DNA of 64,000 bases from Hanamia caeni (GTDB lineage Bacteria; Bacteroidota; Bacteroidia; Chitinophagales; Chitinophagaceae), in NCBI RefSeq assembly GCF_003721595.1, contig NZ_RJJR01000021.1:1-64000 (forward strand), read 5' to 3'. This document shows positions 43,101 to 50,983 of the stretch, one piece after another. The notes below the pieces were generated by a model. It was given only the letters and a program-made list of their open reading frames with translations, did not search any database and was not told the origin of the DNA. The translations under genes and the position numbers were made by a program. Position 1 is the first letter of the stretch. Each line of letters begins with the position of its first letter.

Positions 43101-45403
43101 TTAAAAGTTTCCCTGAAAATAAATTCCTCGTTGACAAAACCAATGCTTACACCCAGCAAATCCGCATTAGTACTTACGTCCAGCAGATTGAACAATGCTC
43201 TTTGCTGTAAGTTCGTCATTCTTTCTGCAGAAGATTGAACATTAGAAATCGCCATTTTTGTTGCTTCACTGTCCGGTACTCCGGCGGAAATGTATTGAGA
43301 AGTCAGAAAATCAGTTTGCCTCTTGGTTGCCAGTGAAGCCCTTTCATCAGCATAACCGGCATTTTTATTAAGATTTAATGAAACCGGATTGGCAAGCGCA
43401 GAAATGCTGGCCGTAGTTGTCTGTGGTATCTTTGTGGCGGCGATGGCTACATTCACTTTTGGTGGAACGTTTTTACCGGCTGGTTCTGCCGAAGTGGCTG
43501 TATTAAATGGGGTTACCGCTTTTTGAAGGCCCGCCGCAATATCTCCCCATATAAAATTGACAGATGGCTCTTCTGCATTTTGCCATTGCAAAAGCGCCAC
43601 AAGGAGCTGTTTGATATTAGTGGCAGTGCCCGCTGCTCCGAGCCCATCATAATTGGAAAACACAGAATAGCGGCGTTTGAATATATCTACATCTGCCGCA
43701 TAAGGATCCGGGAGCGTAGGAAGATAGCTCAATAACCCATAAGAAAATAACAACGCTGTCTTTTCAAACTCATTCCAATCTGGCGCAGCTTTTAATTTTC
43801 CATATAAAAAAAACGATGCGATGGGCGTTACCGTTAGCAAAGCATTATTTAATCCGATTGCCTTTGGTTTCAACGTATCATTTTGGCCGGTAAAATTATC
43901 TACCCATAAGTTGTCATCATACAATAATACCATTGGGGCATTTTCAGAAACAGTAAGCATAAAAATAGTTTGCTTACTTTTTAAACTAAAAGGAATGCCT
44001 GCGACATCTACAGGCTTGTCTACAGTTCCGGTGCAGTCGGTCTGCACCATCACTGTTTCATTTCCCTGCCGGATACAATTATAAAAGAGGTTAAATTTCT
44101 TTCGGTATTGCAATTCAATTTTGTTCCAAACGCCTTTTTTATTTTTCCATAACTGGTAAACCTGTTTTGCATTTTCATTACCGGCATTTGTATCCGTGAT
44201 GGAAATGCGTCCGGGTTCGCACAATATCCAGGGATTTCTGAGGGAAATCCATTCGGTGTTTTCAAGATTAATATCCTTAAGTCCATTCCAGCTCAACTGA
44301 AGGCCTTCTTTGGTTAATGCCATCAAAGCGCCTGCCCCGGCAGCTTCCAGCGGATTATTAACATCCAGTAAAGCACACGATAGGCTCCACGCCGACTTCT
44401 GTATCGGGGCCGATTCTTTTATATTAGTTACTTTGGAATCACATTTCACGATTTTGAAATCAGCCACACTATTGTTGTAGGGAATCAATACCCTATTGAA
44501 TTGCGCTAAATAAAAATTTGCAACTCCGGCAGCATACGTAAAACTATTTTCCTGTCCATACAAGCTCCACGAGCCATTTCCAGCGGCAGTAATCTTGAAC
44601 CCGCTGTTACTAAAAGAAAAAGAAAAGCTGTCAGGCAACGTAAGTTTAGAATTTTTTGCATCCAAACCAATTCCTCCCGCTGCATCACCAGAGGCTGTGG
44701 CTGAATCCAGGTTCAGATCTACTGTAACGACCGTTCCCATCGGAATTGTGACGGAATTAGATGTTAAGGTAACTGAGGAAGAAAACTTAATAGTTCCACC
44801 TTTTATTTTTAAACCACAAAATTGGTTGGTTGGTGCACCAGGTGCAATAAGCGCCGCATTGATCCACACACTGCCAGCCGGAATCCCGTAGTTGTTGGCT
44901 TGGGGGTTCAATTTCAAAATGGAAAATACTTTTACAGGAAGCACTATTGAAGGATTTGCCGATCCCTGAATGAATATTTTTACGCCTTCAATTATTTTAT
45001 AAATATCAAAAACAACAGAGCGCCCGTCTTTCTTAGTTAAAGGGCCGATAGATTTGGTGATTGCCGCTCCTCTTGCCCATTCAGGAACGCTTGCTTTTGC
45101 CTGGCTGCTGGCAAACGGCACTTCGCGCCTGAAAACCCGGATATCATTTTCCACCGCTCCGCCTGCGTTGGCTTTTACAACCGAACTTAACCGTGACAGT
45201 TCTTCGGCGCTTAACTGCTCTGTCGCATAGGAAGCCATCGTTTCAAACAGATGGCTATCCTGCAAACTTTCTAAAGTTTGGCTTTGCAACAGAGCTGAGG
45301 CAATGTGATTCTGAAAATCTGTTAGCGCAGTTGAGGAGGGATTGGCTGCGATAAATTCGCCTGAAATTTGTGCGAGCTGCGCTAATAGGGGATTGTCGGC
45401 CAT
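40154..45403 (-). CDS. Giant protein of unknown function (1749 aa)
   Basis: One of the longest genes in the window, with no family I can name. The N-terminal 75 residues look helical (LAQLAQISGEFIAANPSST, LSAEELSRLSSVVKAN). Residues about 100-330 alternate beta-strand-like stretches with Gly/Ser/Thr loops. The middle (about 640-760) has Ala/Pro/Thr-rich and charged helical segments, and 800-1300 is mixed. The last 230 residues are unusual: strands of alternating hydrophobic and small residues with many Gly (AGLKLGVYFNMGMEL, MKMGFGIELMVGIPVVGNVSVYYAVGIEI, GGLVTIQIQIEAAGKI), resembling a beta-barrel or lipid-facing sheet, yet there is no signal peptide. It is upstream gene of a two-gene cassette with a 397-bp upstream spacer. 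Confidence 0.85.
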   Translation of the reverse strand: MADNPLLAQLAQISGEFIAANPSSTALTDFQNHIASALLQSQTLESLQDSHLFETMASYATEQLSAEELSRLSSVVKANAGGAVENDIRVFRREVPFASSQAKASVPEWARGAAITKSIGPLTKKDGRSVVFDIYKIIEGVKIFIQGSANPSIVLPVKVFSILKLNPQANNYGIPAGSVWINAALIAPGAPTNQFCGLKIKGGTIKFSSSVTLTSNSVTIPMGTVVTVDLNLDSATASGDAAGGIGLDAKNSKLTLPDSFSFSFSNSGFKITAAGNGSWSLYGQENSFTYAAGVANFYLAQFNRVLIPYNNSVADFKIVKCDSKVTNIKESAPIQKSAWSLSCALLDVNNPLEAAGAGALMALTKEGLQLSWNGLKDINLENTEWISLRNPWILCEPGRISITDTNAGNENAKQVYQLWKNKKGVWNKIELQYRKKFNLFYNCIRQGNETVMVQTDCTGTVDKPVDVAGIPFSLKSKQTIFMLTVSENAPMVLLYDDNLWVDNFTGQNDTLKPKAIGLNNALLTVTPIASFFLYGKLKAAPDWNEFEKTALLFSYGLLSYLPTLPDPYAADVDIFKRRYSVFSNYDGLGAAGTATNIKQLLVALLQWQNAEEPSVNFIWGDIAAGLQKAVTPFNTATSAEPAGKNVPPKVNVAIAATKIPQTTTASISALANPVSLNLNKNAGYADERASLATKRQTDFLTSQYISAGVPDSEATKMAISNVQSSAERMTNLQQRALFNLLDVSTNADLLGVSIGFVNEEFIFRETFKVEPITENQNPLSIQGMDVVASGRFVRIFTVPQISWEPLINIPTPDATNPPTPFDPPLGILRFDDDGFPALIGNTGKEPVAVGPIPATKELVEKYKSDNNYKAWSLFTLPNGMAAIGRYNQSNFYLPKPNNDGAKIELVKASFNNGTSAGWQIVTRSGANPNEDNSVFEGMTFQQTNVHNILVAGTWSILGSSPTTIFNNEFANQMRYRGVPLERYDFTGYGAQVFSQWLNKNAEIAQVSQSIFDVWRGRVAKEIIQVRSIIYPWGIRVVRTITMYRSSTGFEYRIDSGWRADSDGVYNFLTLNEPNVGYDFHPGLVKGVYDVSNIVENDLAPYKTTWLKDYGVYVDEASGLAVNVPAGGKSLEIEMIPVYFDADVKITDVEGTKIVDGVPEGRMVPSKKMVGYLQLAPRGVIISSQHFANVLDLQNGLGGPVDCEVNINGSGQKMRISRVEVNHSLDASNKIVFATAAKGMPVLPKDGSWSLVMHDKNSKEVVPVSESAVDLTRQGLLKWEEKNVNGVTAWVSSVPDQSHAKEITAISELFESAEDRLKQYAFLQSTDAQKVLFRNPFFQKAEKLLHSTMPDLGDAYRLLNSKGIFPNLDGLPKIDLDAKGCATKIIEQGYQLVDKAATNVLKALEQSFPQDASFTFIDKPGILKVYVEYAAKGKDKNAPPSSQGILNFDINSEVNNWVNKMNDVTMVVDLLTMERLFLIQGKFDTAKGEKPEFKGPKLIPGEDLKPIIEILEVLEAIGTSNDYADLIKKGLKIAMSNSPNNWEYKFTADKEIPVLRFPAAYLDGPTTPLRLEAGLKLGVYFNMGMELPPASALPELSAGAFIEFDGKLSVMCVSLAAATVYAVGQVTLRISADTIKGPGLYMKMGFGIELMVGIPVVGNVSVYYAVGIEISLDTSQITVAAFILFRGRAELIGGLVTIQIQIEAAGKIHKEIGSGRTDCIAQVTFSIDVSIVFVINIHETESWQEARQIA

Positions 45404-45800
45404 GAGTCAGGGAGTTACATTGTGAAAAAATTTGCCGATTATTCAATATTTCACATGCCCCGGGCTTTAAGGATAGGAATAAAAAAATGATTTATGGAAA
45501 ATCAGAAACTAACGGTACATATCAAACAATCAGTGCGAGATAAAAATAAAGGGGAATGACAATTATTTATGGTCACATTGAGCAACTGGCAATAATTATT
45601 TAGTAATCGGCACATCAAAATAAAATTTATAGAAAAAATTTTCTATAACCCAAAAAAAAGAATATACTCACGAACAGTAAAGCCATTTTTAAGGCAATTT
45701 TCTATTTTACTTAAACGCAGTTGTCATTTCTGCTTTAAAAAAATTTGAGCAGATTAAATAAAATCAAGCAAGATTTTTGAGGGAATGGCAAAAAAAAACA
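45404..45800. other. Divergent intergenic region giant cassette / aldo-keto reductase
   Basis: About 400 bp, AT-rich. It contains the 20-bp palindrome at 45628-45647. No perfect TAnnTTTG was found facing either gene. A 21-codon frame at about 45494 is unlikely to be real. Confidence 0.5.
45628..45647. promoter_or_regulatory. 20-bp perfect palindrome TATAGAAAA-AA-TTTTCTATA, possible operator
   Basis: A 9+2+9 inverted repeat about 150 bp before the aldo/keto reductase start and 225 bp before the giant cassette. The inner TAGAAAA-N2-TTTTCTA core is identical in half-sites to the palindrome at 5127-5142. Confidence 0.35.
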
Positions 45801-46754
45801 ATGGAAAAAATAAAATTAATACATACAGATATCGAAATTGCACCGTTGATATTTGGTGGAAATGTGTTTGGATGGACGGTGGATGAAAAGCAAGCCTTTA
45901 AGCTTTTGGATGAGTTTTTTGAAAGAGGCTTTAATTGTATTGATACGGCGGATTCCTATTCAGCCTGGGTACCCGGAAACAAAGGCGGCGAATCAGAAAC
46001 CATCATTGGCAATTGGATGAAAGAAAGGGGAAACAGAAGTCAATTAGTAATTTCAACCAAGGTAGGCGATAGAATTTCTGCAGATAAAAAAGGCTTATCA
46101 AAAAAATATATTTTATCCGCAGCAGAAGCATCTTTAAAGAGGCTTCAGATTGGGCATATTGATTTGTATCAAACCCATAAAGACGACCCATCCACGCCTA
46201 TTGAAGAAACGCTGCAAGCTTATCAGCAGTTGATGGACGACGGAAAAATCGGGTACATTGGCGTTTCTAATTTATCGTTTGAAAGAATTGAGGAAAGCCT
46301 CGAAATCAGCAGAGAAAAAAATTTACCTGGTTACCAAACCTTGCAACCCAAATACAATTTATATGACAGGGAATTTGAAACAAAATATGCTGACCTGGTA
46401 CTAAAGAACAATATGAGCGTTATCACTTACTCCTCTCTCGCCAGCGGATTTTTAACGGGGAAATATCATTCTGAAAAGGATTTTTCAAAAAGTGTTCGTG
46501 GAAAAGGAATGGAAAAATATCTTAACAAAAAAGGGGAAGCGCTCTTGAAAGTATTGGAAGAACTATCGGGAAAATACAACAGTTCACCTGCAGCTATTTC
46601 GCTGGCATGGCTCATCAAAAACCCTTTGGTAACCGCACCCATAGCCAGCGCGACCAATAAAAAGCAATTGGATGAAATCATGCAGGCAGTAGAGTTGAAA
46701 CTAAGCCAGGAAGACATGGAAAAATTAAATGCCACAGGCAGGCAACAGCAGTGA
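45801..46754 (+). CDS. Aldo/keto reductase
   Basis: NADPH-dependent cytosolic oxidoreductase of the TIM-barrel aldo/keto reductase family, 317 aa. The ATG at 45801 (MEKIKLIHTD) is chosen over the TTG at 45777 that would add eight residues. Catalytic Asp and Tyr lie in FNCIDTADSYSAW, the Lys in VISTKVGDR, and the barrel strand motif HIDLYQTHKDD carries the His. The YSSLASGFLTGKY and IASATNKKQLDEIM segments near the C-terminus bind the cofactor. It resembles the YajO/PdxI-like subgroup. Substrate unknown. It is divergent from the giant cassette. Confidence 0.93.
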   Translation: MEKIKLIHTDIEIAPLIFGGNVFGWTVDEKQAFKLLDEFFERGFNCIDTADSYSAWVPGNKGGESETIIGNWMKERGNRSQLVISTKVGDRISADKKGLSKKYILSAAEASLKRLQIGHIDLYQTHKDDPSTPIEETLQAYQQLMDDGKIGYIGVSNLSFERIEESLEISREKNLPGYQTLQPKYNLYDREFETKYADLVLKNNMSVITYSSLASGFLTGKYHSEKDFSKSVRGKGMEKYLNKKGEALLKVLEELSGKYNSSPAAISLAWLIKNPLVTAPIASATNKKQLDEIMQAVELKLSQEDMEKLNATGRQQQ

Positions 46755-46836
46755 AGCAACCAACATATATTTTTTATTTTGACGAATACAGGACAAATTT
46801 TCAAGGGTTTCAAAAAAATGCATAGCGGAATTCCTG

Positions 46837-46844
46837 TAACTTTG
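46837..46844 (+). promoter_or_regulatory. -7 element TAACTTTG before the sugar dehydrogenase gene
   Basis: Perfect TAnnTTTG 37 bp before the ATG at 46882. No TTG lies at the expected spacing upstream. Confidence 0.4.
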
Positions 46845-46881
46845 TTAGTAATTTTTTTCTAAATCGTAAAATCATTTTCCA

Positions 46882-48162
46882 ATGAAAAAGAAATTTTCCG
46901 CCTCGGTGGTAATTGCTGCACTGGTATTGGTGGCAACTTCATCGTTTAGTTACACAGGACCTAAACCTAAAAAAGGCGCTTCCCCGACTGACAATGCAGG
47001 ATTAACGCTGCCGGCGGGTTTCAGCGCAGCTATTGTAGCTTCTAATCTTAGCCAGGTGAGGCATATCGCCATTACCAAAGAAGGAGATGTTTATGCCAAA
47101 TTGGGCCGGGCCAAAAATGGAAATGGCATATTATTTTTAAAAGATGAAAATGGCAACCTTCAACAAAAAAACGGCTTTGGCGATTATGGAGGCACAGGCA
47201 TGCGGATTCATGATGGCTATTTGTATGCATCCAGCAATACAGACGTTTACCGCTATAAATTAAATGATAAGGACGAAGTAGAAAATCCTGGCCAGCCGGA
47301 AACAATCGTTACTGGTTTATTGGACCATGGCGAACACAATTCAAAATCCTTCACCTTTGATAATGATGGAAATATTTACGTAAACGTGGGCGCCTATTCT
47401 AATTCGTGCCAGGTAAAAGACCGGACGCCGGGCTCAATGGGGCAGCCGGGTTGCCCGATTTTGGATTCCGCCGGTGGCATCTGGCAATTTAAAGCCGATA
47501 AGATGAACCAGCATTATGGAGATGGCGTTCATTATGCAATGGGCTTGCGCAATGTGGTAGGATTGGATTGGAATCAACAAGATAATGCGCTTTTTGTGAT
47601 GCAACATGGCCGCGACCAGCTTCACGATTTATTTCCCCAATATTATGATACAAAAGCTTCTTCCGTTCTTCCGGCAGAATGCATGTACGAAATTCACAAA
47701 GGCGACAACGCAGGCTGGCCTTATATTTATTATAACCAAATTGAGAAAAAGCAAATCCTGATGCCGGAATATGGTGGTGACGGAAAGAAATCAGCGGATA
47801 AAAAATACCTTGACCCGGTGATGGCATTTCCAGGCCACATGGGACCCAACGATTTATTATTTTATACAGGCAATCAATTCCCCGAAAAGTACAAGAATGG
47901 CGCGTTCATTGCCTTTCATGGTTCATGGAACAGGAGCCCTGAGCCGCAGGCCGGGTATTTCGTAGTGTTCGTTCCCTTTAAAGATGGAAAGCCATCCGGT
48001 AAATGGGAAGTTTTTGCCGATGGATTTTCCGGTGAAAAAGTAGTGATGTCACCCGGAAAAGCAGAGCATCGCCCTTGTGGATTGGCCCAAGGTCCTGATG
48101 GCTCATTATATGTTTCTGACGATTCAAAAGGAACTATTTATAAGATTTCATATAATAAATAA
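46882..48162 (+). CDS. PQQ-dependent sugar (sorbosone-type) dehydrogenase, secreted
   Basis: Periplasmic six-bladed beta-propeller quinoprotein of 426 aa. A signal peptide (about residues 1-24, cut near SFSYTG) is followed by LTLPAGFSAAIVASNLSQVRHIAI, the usual first blade. Further propeller motifs are DHGEHNSKSFTFDNDGNIYVNVG, HYAMGLRNVVGLDWN, and AFHGSWNRSPEPQAGY with PCGLAQGPDGSLYVSDDSKGTIYKI at the end. These match the glucose/sorbosone dehydrogenase family, which oxidises sugars with PQQ. The cytochrome c gene 2 bp downstream is a natural electron acceptor. The substrate cannot be fixed, and no PQQ synthesis genes are in the window. Confidence 0.9.
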   Translation: MKKKFSASVVIAALVLVATSSFSYTGPKPKKGASPTDNAGLTLPAGFSAAIVASNLSQVRHIAITKEGDVYAKLGRAKNGNGILFLKDENGNLQQKNGFGDYGGTGMRIHDGYLYASSNTDVYRYKLNDKDEVENPGQPETIVTGLLDHGEHNSKSFTFDNDGNIYVNVGAYSNSCQVKDRTPGSMGQPGCPILDSAGGIWQFKADKMNQHYGDGVHYAMGLRNVVGLDWNQQDNALFVMQHGRDQLHDLFPQYYDTKASSVLPAECMYEIHKGDNAGWPYIYYNQIEKKQILMPEYGGDGKKSADKKYLDPVMAFPGHMGPNDLLFYTGNQFPEKYKNGAFIAFHGSWNRSPEPQAGYFVVFVPFKDGKPSGKWEVFADGFSGEKVVMSPGKAEHRPCGLAQGPDGSLYVSDDSKGTIYKISYNK

Positions 48163-48164
48163 GA

Positions 48165-48608
48165 ATGAATAAGATTTTAATTATTGGATTTTTGCTGATA
48201 CCTTTTGGTTTGCTTCTGACAAGCGGTTTTAAAATTCCTTCTGCAGAAAATTCGCAATCGGCCTCGTCTTTTCATCAACAAAAATTGCCTGGTGAAACGA
48301 TTTATAAAAAATATTGTATTTCCTGCCACCAGGCCGATGGCGGCGGTGTTCCGAATATGGCCCCCCCATTACAACAGACATCTTACGTTTTGGGTGAAAA
48401 AGAAACACTGATAAAAATTGTTTTGAATGGGTTAAAAAATGTGGACATCAATGAGGAAACTTACAACAATCCAATGCCAGCTTTGGGTTCAGTTTTAAAA
48501 GACAAGGAGATTGCAGATGTATTGACGTATGTGAGAAATAGTTTTGGAAATAAAACGGCGGCGGTAACGGCGGCGGAAGTGAAGGCGGCGAGGAGTAAGG
48601 CGAAATGA
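48165..48608 (+). CDS. Monoheme cytochrome c, partner of the sugar dehydrogenase
   Basis: Exported class I cytochrome c of 147 aa. It has an N-terminal hydrophobic signal (about 1-21), heme motif CISCH at residues 51-55 and a likely axial Met in YNNPMPALGS near 106. The C-terminal helix (IADVLTYVRNSFGNK) is typical. The last 17 residues are an Ala/Lys-rich tail. It starts 2 bp after the dehydrogenase stop, so both are translated from one mRNA. It likely carries electrons from sugar oxidation to the respiratory chain. Confidence 0.93.
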   Translation: MNKILIIGFLLIPFGLLLTSGFKIPSAENSQSASSFHQQKLPGETIYKKYCISCHQADGGGVPNMAPPLQQTSYVLGEKETLIKIVLNGLKNVDINEETYNNPMPALGSVLKDKEIADVLTYVRNSFGNKTAAVTAAEVKAARSKAK

Positions 48609-48636
48609 TTACATTTGTATTTTTGAATAATAAATT

Positions 48637-48843
48637 ATGGAAGCAATTACAATACATCCACAAAATAAAGAGCAGGCAAATCTTTTCGAGCAATTGGCCA
48701 GAACACTAAAAGTGCCTTTTGAAAAAACAAAAAAGACTACAAATCCATATAATGATGAATTTGAAAAGAAAATGAAAAGAGCGGAAGAAGATAAAAAAGC
48801 CGGAAGATATAAAGCCATTAAAACGGCGGATTTGTGGAAATAG
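48637..48843 (+). CDS. Antitoxin of a YoeB-type toxin-antitoxin pair (DUF2683-like)
   Basis: Small protein of 68 aa with an N-terminal beta-strand/ribbon-like start (MEAITIHPQNKEQANLFEQLARTLK) and a charged, probably disordered C-terminus (KKMKRAEEDKKAGRYKAIK). This layout suits an antitoxin that binds DNA with its N-terminus and wraps the toxin with its tail. It resembles DUF2683 proteins of Bacteroidota. Its stop codon overlaps the toxin start by 10 bp, the usual coupling of TA genes. Confidence 0.8.
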   Translation: MEAITIHPQNKEQANLFEQLARTLKVPFEKTKKTTNPYNDEFEKKMKRAEEDKKAGRYKAIKTADLWK

Positions 48844-49100
48844 TTTACCTCCGGCAAGCATTAGCCGATTTGCAATATTGGAAGAAGTCAGGCAATAAGG
48901 CTGTGCAAAAAAAAATTACACAACTAATAGAAAGTATTGAAAAAACACCTTTTAAAGGTATTGGTAAACCTGAAGGATTAAAATATCACCACATTGGAAA
49001 GTGGTCACGGCGTATCACTGATGAACACCGAATTATTTACGAAGTGGAGAACGACAAAATTTATATTTGGTCATTAAGAGGCCACTATGAGAAGCCTTGA
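48834..49100 (+). CDS. YoeB/Txe family mRNA interferase toxin
   Basis: RelE-superfamily ribosome-dependent ribonuclease of 88 aa. The start is GTG at 48834, overlapping the antitoxin stop. Catalytic residues match E. coli YoeB shifted by one: Glu47 (GKPEGLK), Arg66 (DEHRIIYEV), His84 and Tyr85 (LRGHYEKP). The length is also that of YoeB (84 aa in E. coli). It would cleave mRNA in the ribosomal A site when the antitoxin is degraded. All key residues are intact, so the pair looks functional. Confidence 0.92.
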   Translation: MEIVYLRQALADLQYWKKSGNKAVQKKITQLIESIEKTPFKGIGKPEGLKYHHIGKWSRRITDEHRIIYEVENDKIYIWSLRGHYEKP

Positions 49101-49320
49101 TGAAGAAGTATATTTTAATTTGCAATCATTGTTATATAATCCTCTGAATCATTGATTTTCTAAATACTTTCCACAATCAAACAAAACCAAAATCCTCCTA
49201 ATTTCTTCATTTACTGTAATTAAAAATTTCCCATCCACACAAATACTCTGAAAATCCTTTTCTGTCTTTATTTTCATACAAAATCTTTCTTCAATCAAAT
49301 CCTAAATCTATTTATACTAT

Positions 49321-49351
49321 TTTGTATAAACAGTAAAACCATTTACCTTTG
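49321..49351 (+). promoter_or_regulatory. Sigma-A promoter TTTG-N19-TACCTTTG of the suf operon
   Basis: The best promoter in the window: TTTG at 49321-49324 and perfect TAnnTTTG at 49344-49351 with 19 bp between. Predicted transcription start near 49358 and a leader of about 38 nt to sufB. The rest of the 295-bp gap before it is plain AT-rich sequence. Confidence 0.7.
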
Positions 49352-49395
49352 CCCTGTACTTTTAAATAAATAAATTTTCAAAAATACTGGGAAGA

Positions 49396-50841
49396 ATGAA
49401 AGAAGAAATGGATGTTTTGGAACAAACGGTAGCAAGTGAATATAAATATGGATTTGTTACAGATATTGAAACCGATGTGGTGGCAAAAGGCCTGAACGAA
49501 AACACCATCCGGATTATTTCAGCCAAAAAAAATGAGCCCGAATGGATGCTTGAATGGCGACTGAAAGCCTATCACCATTGGCTTAAGATGGAAGAACCGG
49601 AATGGGCACATGTGCATTATCCAAAGATTGATTACCAGGATATAATTTACTACGCTGCGCCAAAGAAAAAAAAGACGGTAAACGGCCTTGAAGAAGTGGA
49701 CCCTGAATTGCTGAAAACATTCGACAAGCTGGGAATTTCTATCAGCGAGCAAAAAAGATTAAGTGGTGTTGCGGTGGATGTGGTGGTGGACAGCGTTTCG
49801 GTGGCAACTTCCTTCAAAAAACAATTGTCAGAAGTAGGAATTATCTTTTGCTCTATCAGCGAAGCGATTCAAAATCATCCTGATTTGGTAAAAAAGTATT
49901 TGGGTTCTGTGGTGCCGATGACCGACAATTATTTTGCCGCTTTAAATTCGGCAGTTTTTACCGATGGCTCATTTTGTTACATACCCAAAGGCGTTCGTTG
50001 CCCGATGGAATTATCCACTTATTTCAGGATTAATACCGAAAATTCAGGACAATTTGAGCGCACCTTAATTGTCGCCGAAGATGAATCCTATGTTAGCTAT
50101 CTTGAAGGCTGCACGGCTCCCAAGCGTGATGAAAACCAGTTGCACGCCGCCGTGGTAGAATTGGTAGCGATGCGCAAAGCAGAAATAAAATATTCCACTG
50201 TTCAAAACTGGTTTCCCGGTGATGAAAACGGACTTGGAGGTATCTATAATTTCGTAACTAAAAGAGGGATTTGCCAGGGCGAATATTCTAAAATATCCTG
50301 GTCGCAGGTAGAAACCGGCGCTGCCATTACGTGGAAATACCCAAGCGTTATTTTAAAAGGCGATAATTCAATCGGGGAATTTTATTCCGTGGCATTGACC
50401 AACCATTTTCAGCAGGCCGATACAGGAACAAAAATGCTGCATCTCGGCAAAAATACAAGAAGCCGAATCGTATCCAAAGGGATTTCTGCAGGCCAAAGCC
50501 AGAATAGTTACCGCGGTTTGGTTCGCGCTTCAAAAAACGCTTTGAATGCAAGAAATTATTCACAGTGTGATTCCCTTTTGCTCGGCGATAAATGCGGCGC
50601 TCACACATTTCCTTATATCGAATCAAAAAATAAAACCGCCATTATTGAACACGAAGCCACCACTTCTAAAATTGGAGAAGACCAGCTTTTCTATTGCCGC
50701 CAGCGCGGAATAGATACGGAAGCCGCCGTGGCGCTCATTGTTACGGGTTTTGCAAAAGAAGTGATGAACCAGTTGCCCATGGAATTTGCCGTGGAAGCTC
50801 AGAAATTATTGGCGATAAGCCTGGAAGGAAGTGTGGGATAA
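49396..50841 (+). CDS. sufB: Fe-S cluster assembly protein SufB
   Basis: Cytosolic scaffold subunit of the SufBCD complex on which Fe-S clusters are built, 481 aa. Typical segments are [16 protein letters not shown] near the N-terminus, [31 protein letters not shown], and [22 protein letters not shown]. The C-terminal [22 protein letters not shown] contains the conserved Cys equivalent to E. coli Cys405, which takes sulfur. First gene of the suf operon. Confidence 0.97.
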   Translation: MKEEMDVLEQTVASEYKYGFVTDIETDVVAKGLNENTIRIISAKKNEPEWMLEWRLKAYHHWLKMEEPEWAHVHYPKIDYQDIIYYAAPKKKKTVNGLEEVDPELLKTFDKLGISISEQKRLSGVAVDVVVDSVSVATSFKKQLSEVGIIFCSISEAIQNHPDLVKKYLGSVVPMTDNYFAALNSAVFTDGSFCYIPKGVRCPMELSTYFRINTENSGQFERTLIVAEDESYVSYLEGCTAPKRDENQLHAAVVELVAMRKAEIKYSTVQNWFPGDENGLGGIYNFVTKRGICQGEYSKISWSQVETGAAITWKYPSVILKGDNSIGEFYSVALTNHFQQADTGTKMLHLGKNTRSRIVSKGISAGQSQNSYRGLVRASKNALNARNYSQCDSLLLGDKCGAHTFPYIESKNKTAIIEHEATTSKIGEDQLFYCRQRGIDTEAAVALIVTGFAKEVMNQLPMEFAVEAQKLLAISLEGSVG

Positions 50842-50842
50842 T

Positions 50843-50876
50843 GAATGGTGAGTGGTGAATGGTGAATGGTGAATGA
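50843..50876. repeat. Tandem GGTGAAT repeats after sufB
   Basis: Four to five near-identical GGTGAAT/GGTGAGT heptamers directly after the sufB stop. They probably arise by replication slippage and are one of several simple-repeat blocks at gene junctions in this window. Confidence 0.8.
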
Positions 50877-50918
50877 GAAAATAAAAATATTAACCGAAAA
50901 TAAATTTTTAGAGCACGT

Positions 50919-50937
50919 CCTTCTCCTTCGGAGAAGG
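50919..50937. repeat. Inverted repeat CCTTCTCC-N3-GGAGAAGG in the sufB-sufC gap
   Basis: An 8-bp GC-rich stem with a 3-nt loop, followed by GGTTGGGATGAGG. It resembles dispersed hairpin repeats seen in many bacterial genomes. It has no T run, so it is unlikely to terminate transcription; it may modulate mRNA stability between sufB and sufC. Confidence 0.6.
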
Positions 50938-50983
50938 GTTGGGATGAGGCTAAATCATTTATTAAATTTTATACTAAAACAAT

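Noticed and set aside
35948-45403. Giant genes as Tc toxin, adhesin or eCIS component
   Set aside because: No RHS/YD repeats, no signal peptide, no baseplate or sheath neighbours; I could not support any of these labels.
45494-45559. 21-codon frame MENQKLTVHIKQ... in the giant-cassette spacer
   Set aside because: Too short and without any supporting feature.
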